64,000 nucleotides of DNA from the NCBI RefSeq assembly GCF_007859735.1, contig NZ_SIHI01000001.1:519910-583909 (forward strand), given 5' to 3'. A model generated the notes under the pieces. That model worked only from the letters and a program-made list of their open reading frames with translations, searched no databases and was not told where the DNA came from. The stretch comes from Thalassoglobus neptunius (lineage in GTDB: Bacteria; Planctomycetota; Planctomycetia; Planctomycetales; Planctomycetaceae). Within the stretch, counting starts at the first letter, position 1. Each line of letters begins with the position of its first letter. Of this stretch, positions 63,801 to 64,000 are shown in pieces. Made by a program: the position numbers and the translations under genes.

Positions 63801-64000
63801 TGCCCCCGAAGTTTGAACCAGGCTTATGAGAGTTGGGGTTAGGTAAGTAAGTCAGTGTGCTGGAGTGGAGGAGAAGGTGGAGCCGTAGGCGGAACCTTCT
63901 CTGGAACGGAAGCACACTGAGTCGAAAATTCGGCAGGCGTCAACCCTCCAAGAGAGCTGTGCGGACGGCGGTGGTTGTAAGTCATCCGCCAGTCCTGAAT
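63801..64000 (-). mobile_element. IS3-family insertion sequence, left-hand part only
   Basis: The 3' end of the transposase (next entry) lies here. The likely terminus begins at TGCCCCCGAAGTTTGAACC (63801), which starts with TG as IS3 ends do. The other end lies outside the window, so neither the inverted repeat nor a target duplication can be confirmed. Confidence 0.65.
63839..64000 (-). CDS. IS3-family transposase, C-terminal part (cut by window edge)
   Basis: Fifty-three codons plus a stop are visible. They begin IQDWRMTYNHRRPHSSLGGL and continue with TPAEFSTQC. The W-x3-YN-x-RPHSSLGGLTPAEF pattern is the conserved C-terminus of the rve-type integrase core of IS3-group transposases (OrfB). 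After it comes a Pro-rich tail (VPEKVPPTAPPSPPLQ) of about 25 residues, longer than usual. The catalytic DDE residues are upstream of the visible part. It is the only mobile-element gene seen in the window. Confidence 0.85.
   Translation of the reverse strand: MQDWRMTYNHRRPHSSLGGLTPAEFSTQCASVPEKVPPTAPPSPPLQHTDLLT

Noticed and set aside
63637..63915. Open frame of 92 codons, minus strand, across the repeat and IS3 terminus
   Set aside because: It overlaps both the hypothetical gene in another frame and the IS end, and its middle is the translated repeat.

Overview
The window looks like a chromosomal segment of a planctomycete (phylum Planctomycetota, probably order Planctomycetales). The assignment rests on gene families largely restricted to that group: a PVC-type dehydrogenase with a C-terminal CxxCH haem motif, a PSCyt1/DUF1549/DUF1553 protein paired with a DUF1501 protein, two DUF1559 proteins, a CxPxR sulfatase, an FHA protein, many short lipoproteins, and a Rho factor with a very long low-complexity N-terminus. 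Gene density is moderate, intergenic gaps are wide, and GTG/TTG starts are common.

Layout. 1-2457: a folate group (5'-truncated pteridine-reductase-like SDR, folB, folK) and an exported protein. 2982-6998: type B rpmE, then prfA-prmC-murA. 7101-14407: Tat-exported NHL-like protein, bifunctional-nuclease-family protein, Ser/Thr kinase, orphan MoxR ATPase, GGDEF protein, secreted esterase. 14541-16745: tandem DUF1559 paralogues with an unusual multi-pass N-terminus. 16942-31679: large haem protein, PPK2, FHA protein, lipoprotein, GH63-like glucosidase, an Hsp90-family chaperone followed by a protein of unknown function, a Cys-rich lipoprotein and an M28 peptidase. 32141-43833: cold-shock protein, lipoproteins, a repeat-rich secreted protein, a 2.1-kb gene-poor stretch, rho, a putative molybdenum carrier, a TolC-like lipoprotein, DUF167, YggS and rpsR. 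44123-48199: DUF1549/DUF1553 plus DUF1501. 48378-61189: the S10-spc ribosomal protein block through secY and map. 61444-64000: sulfatase, a possibly truncated hypothetical gene, and the 3' end of an IS3-family transposase running off the right edge.

The ribosomal block has a recognisable promoter (TTGACA, 17-bp spacer, TAACAT) and ends at a strong terminator after secY. It lacks rpmD. Neither the str genes nor infA/rpmJ/rpsM/rpsK/rpoA/rplQ flank it here. Within it rpsC and rplP overlap by 62 bp. The zinc state of its proteins is mixed: L24 and S14 carry Cys ligands, while the L31 encoded elsewhere in the window does not.

The most interesting observations are a family of intergenic repeats (two 82-bp copies about 30 kb apart in opposite orientation, plus three degenerate relatives), the Hsp90-like chaperone with its unknown neighbour, the DUF1559 proteins whose pilin helix is replaced by a multi-pass membrane module, and Rho with an Arg-rich, Asn/Gly/Ser/Gln-rich N-terminus behind a U-rich leader and a gene desert. 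I found no CRISPR array, tRNA, rRNA or obvious phage-defence locus. All assignments come from reading motifs by eye; no database search was run.
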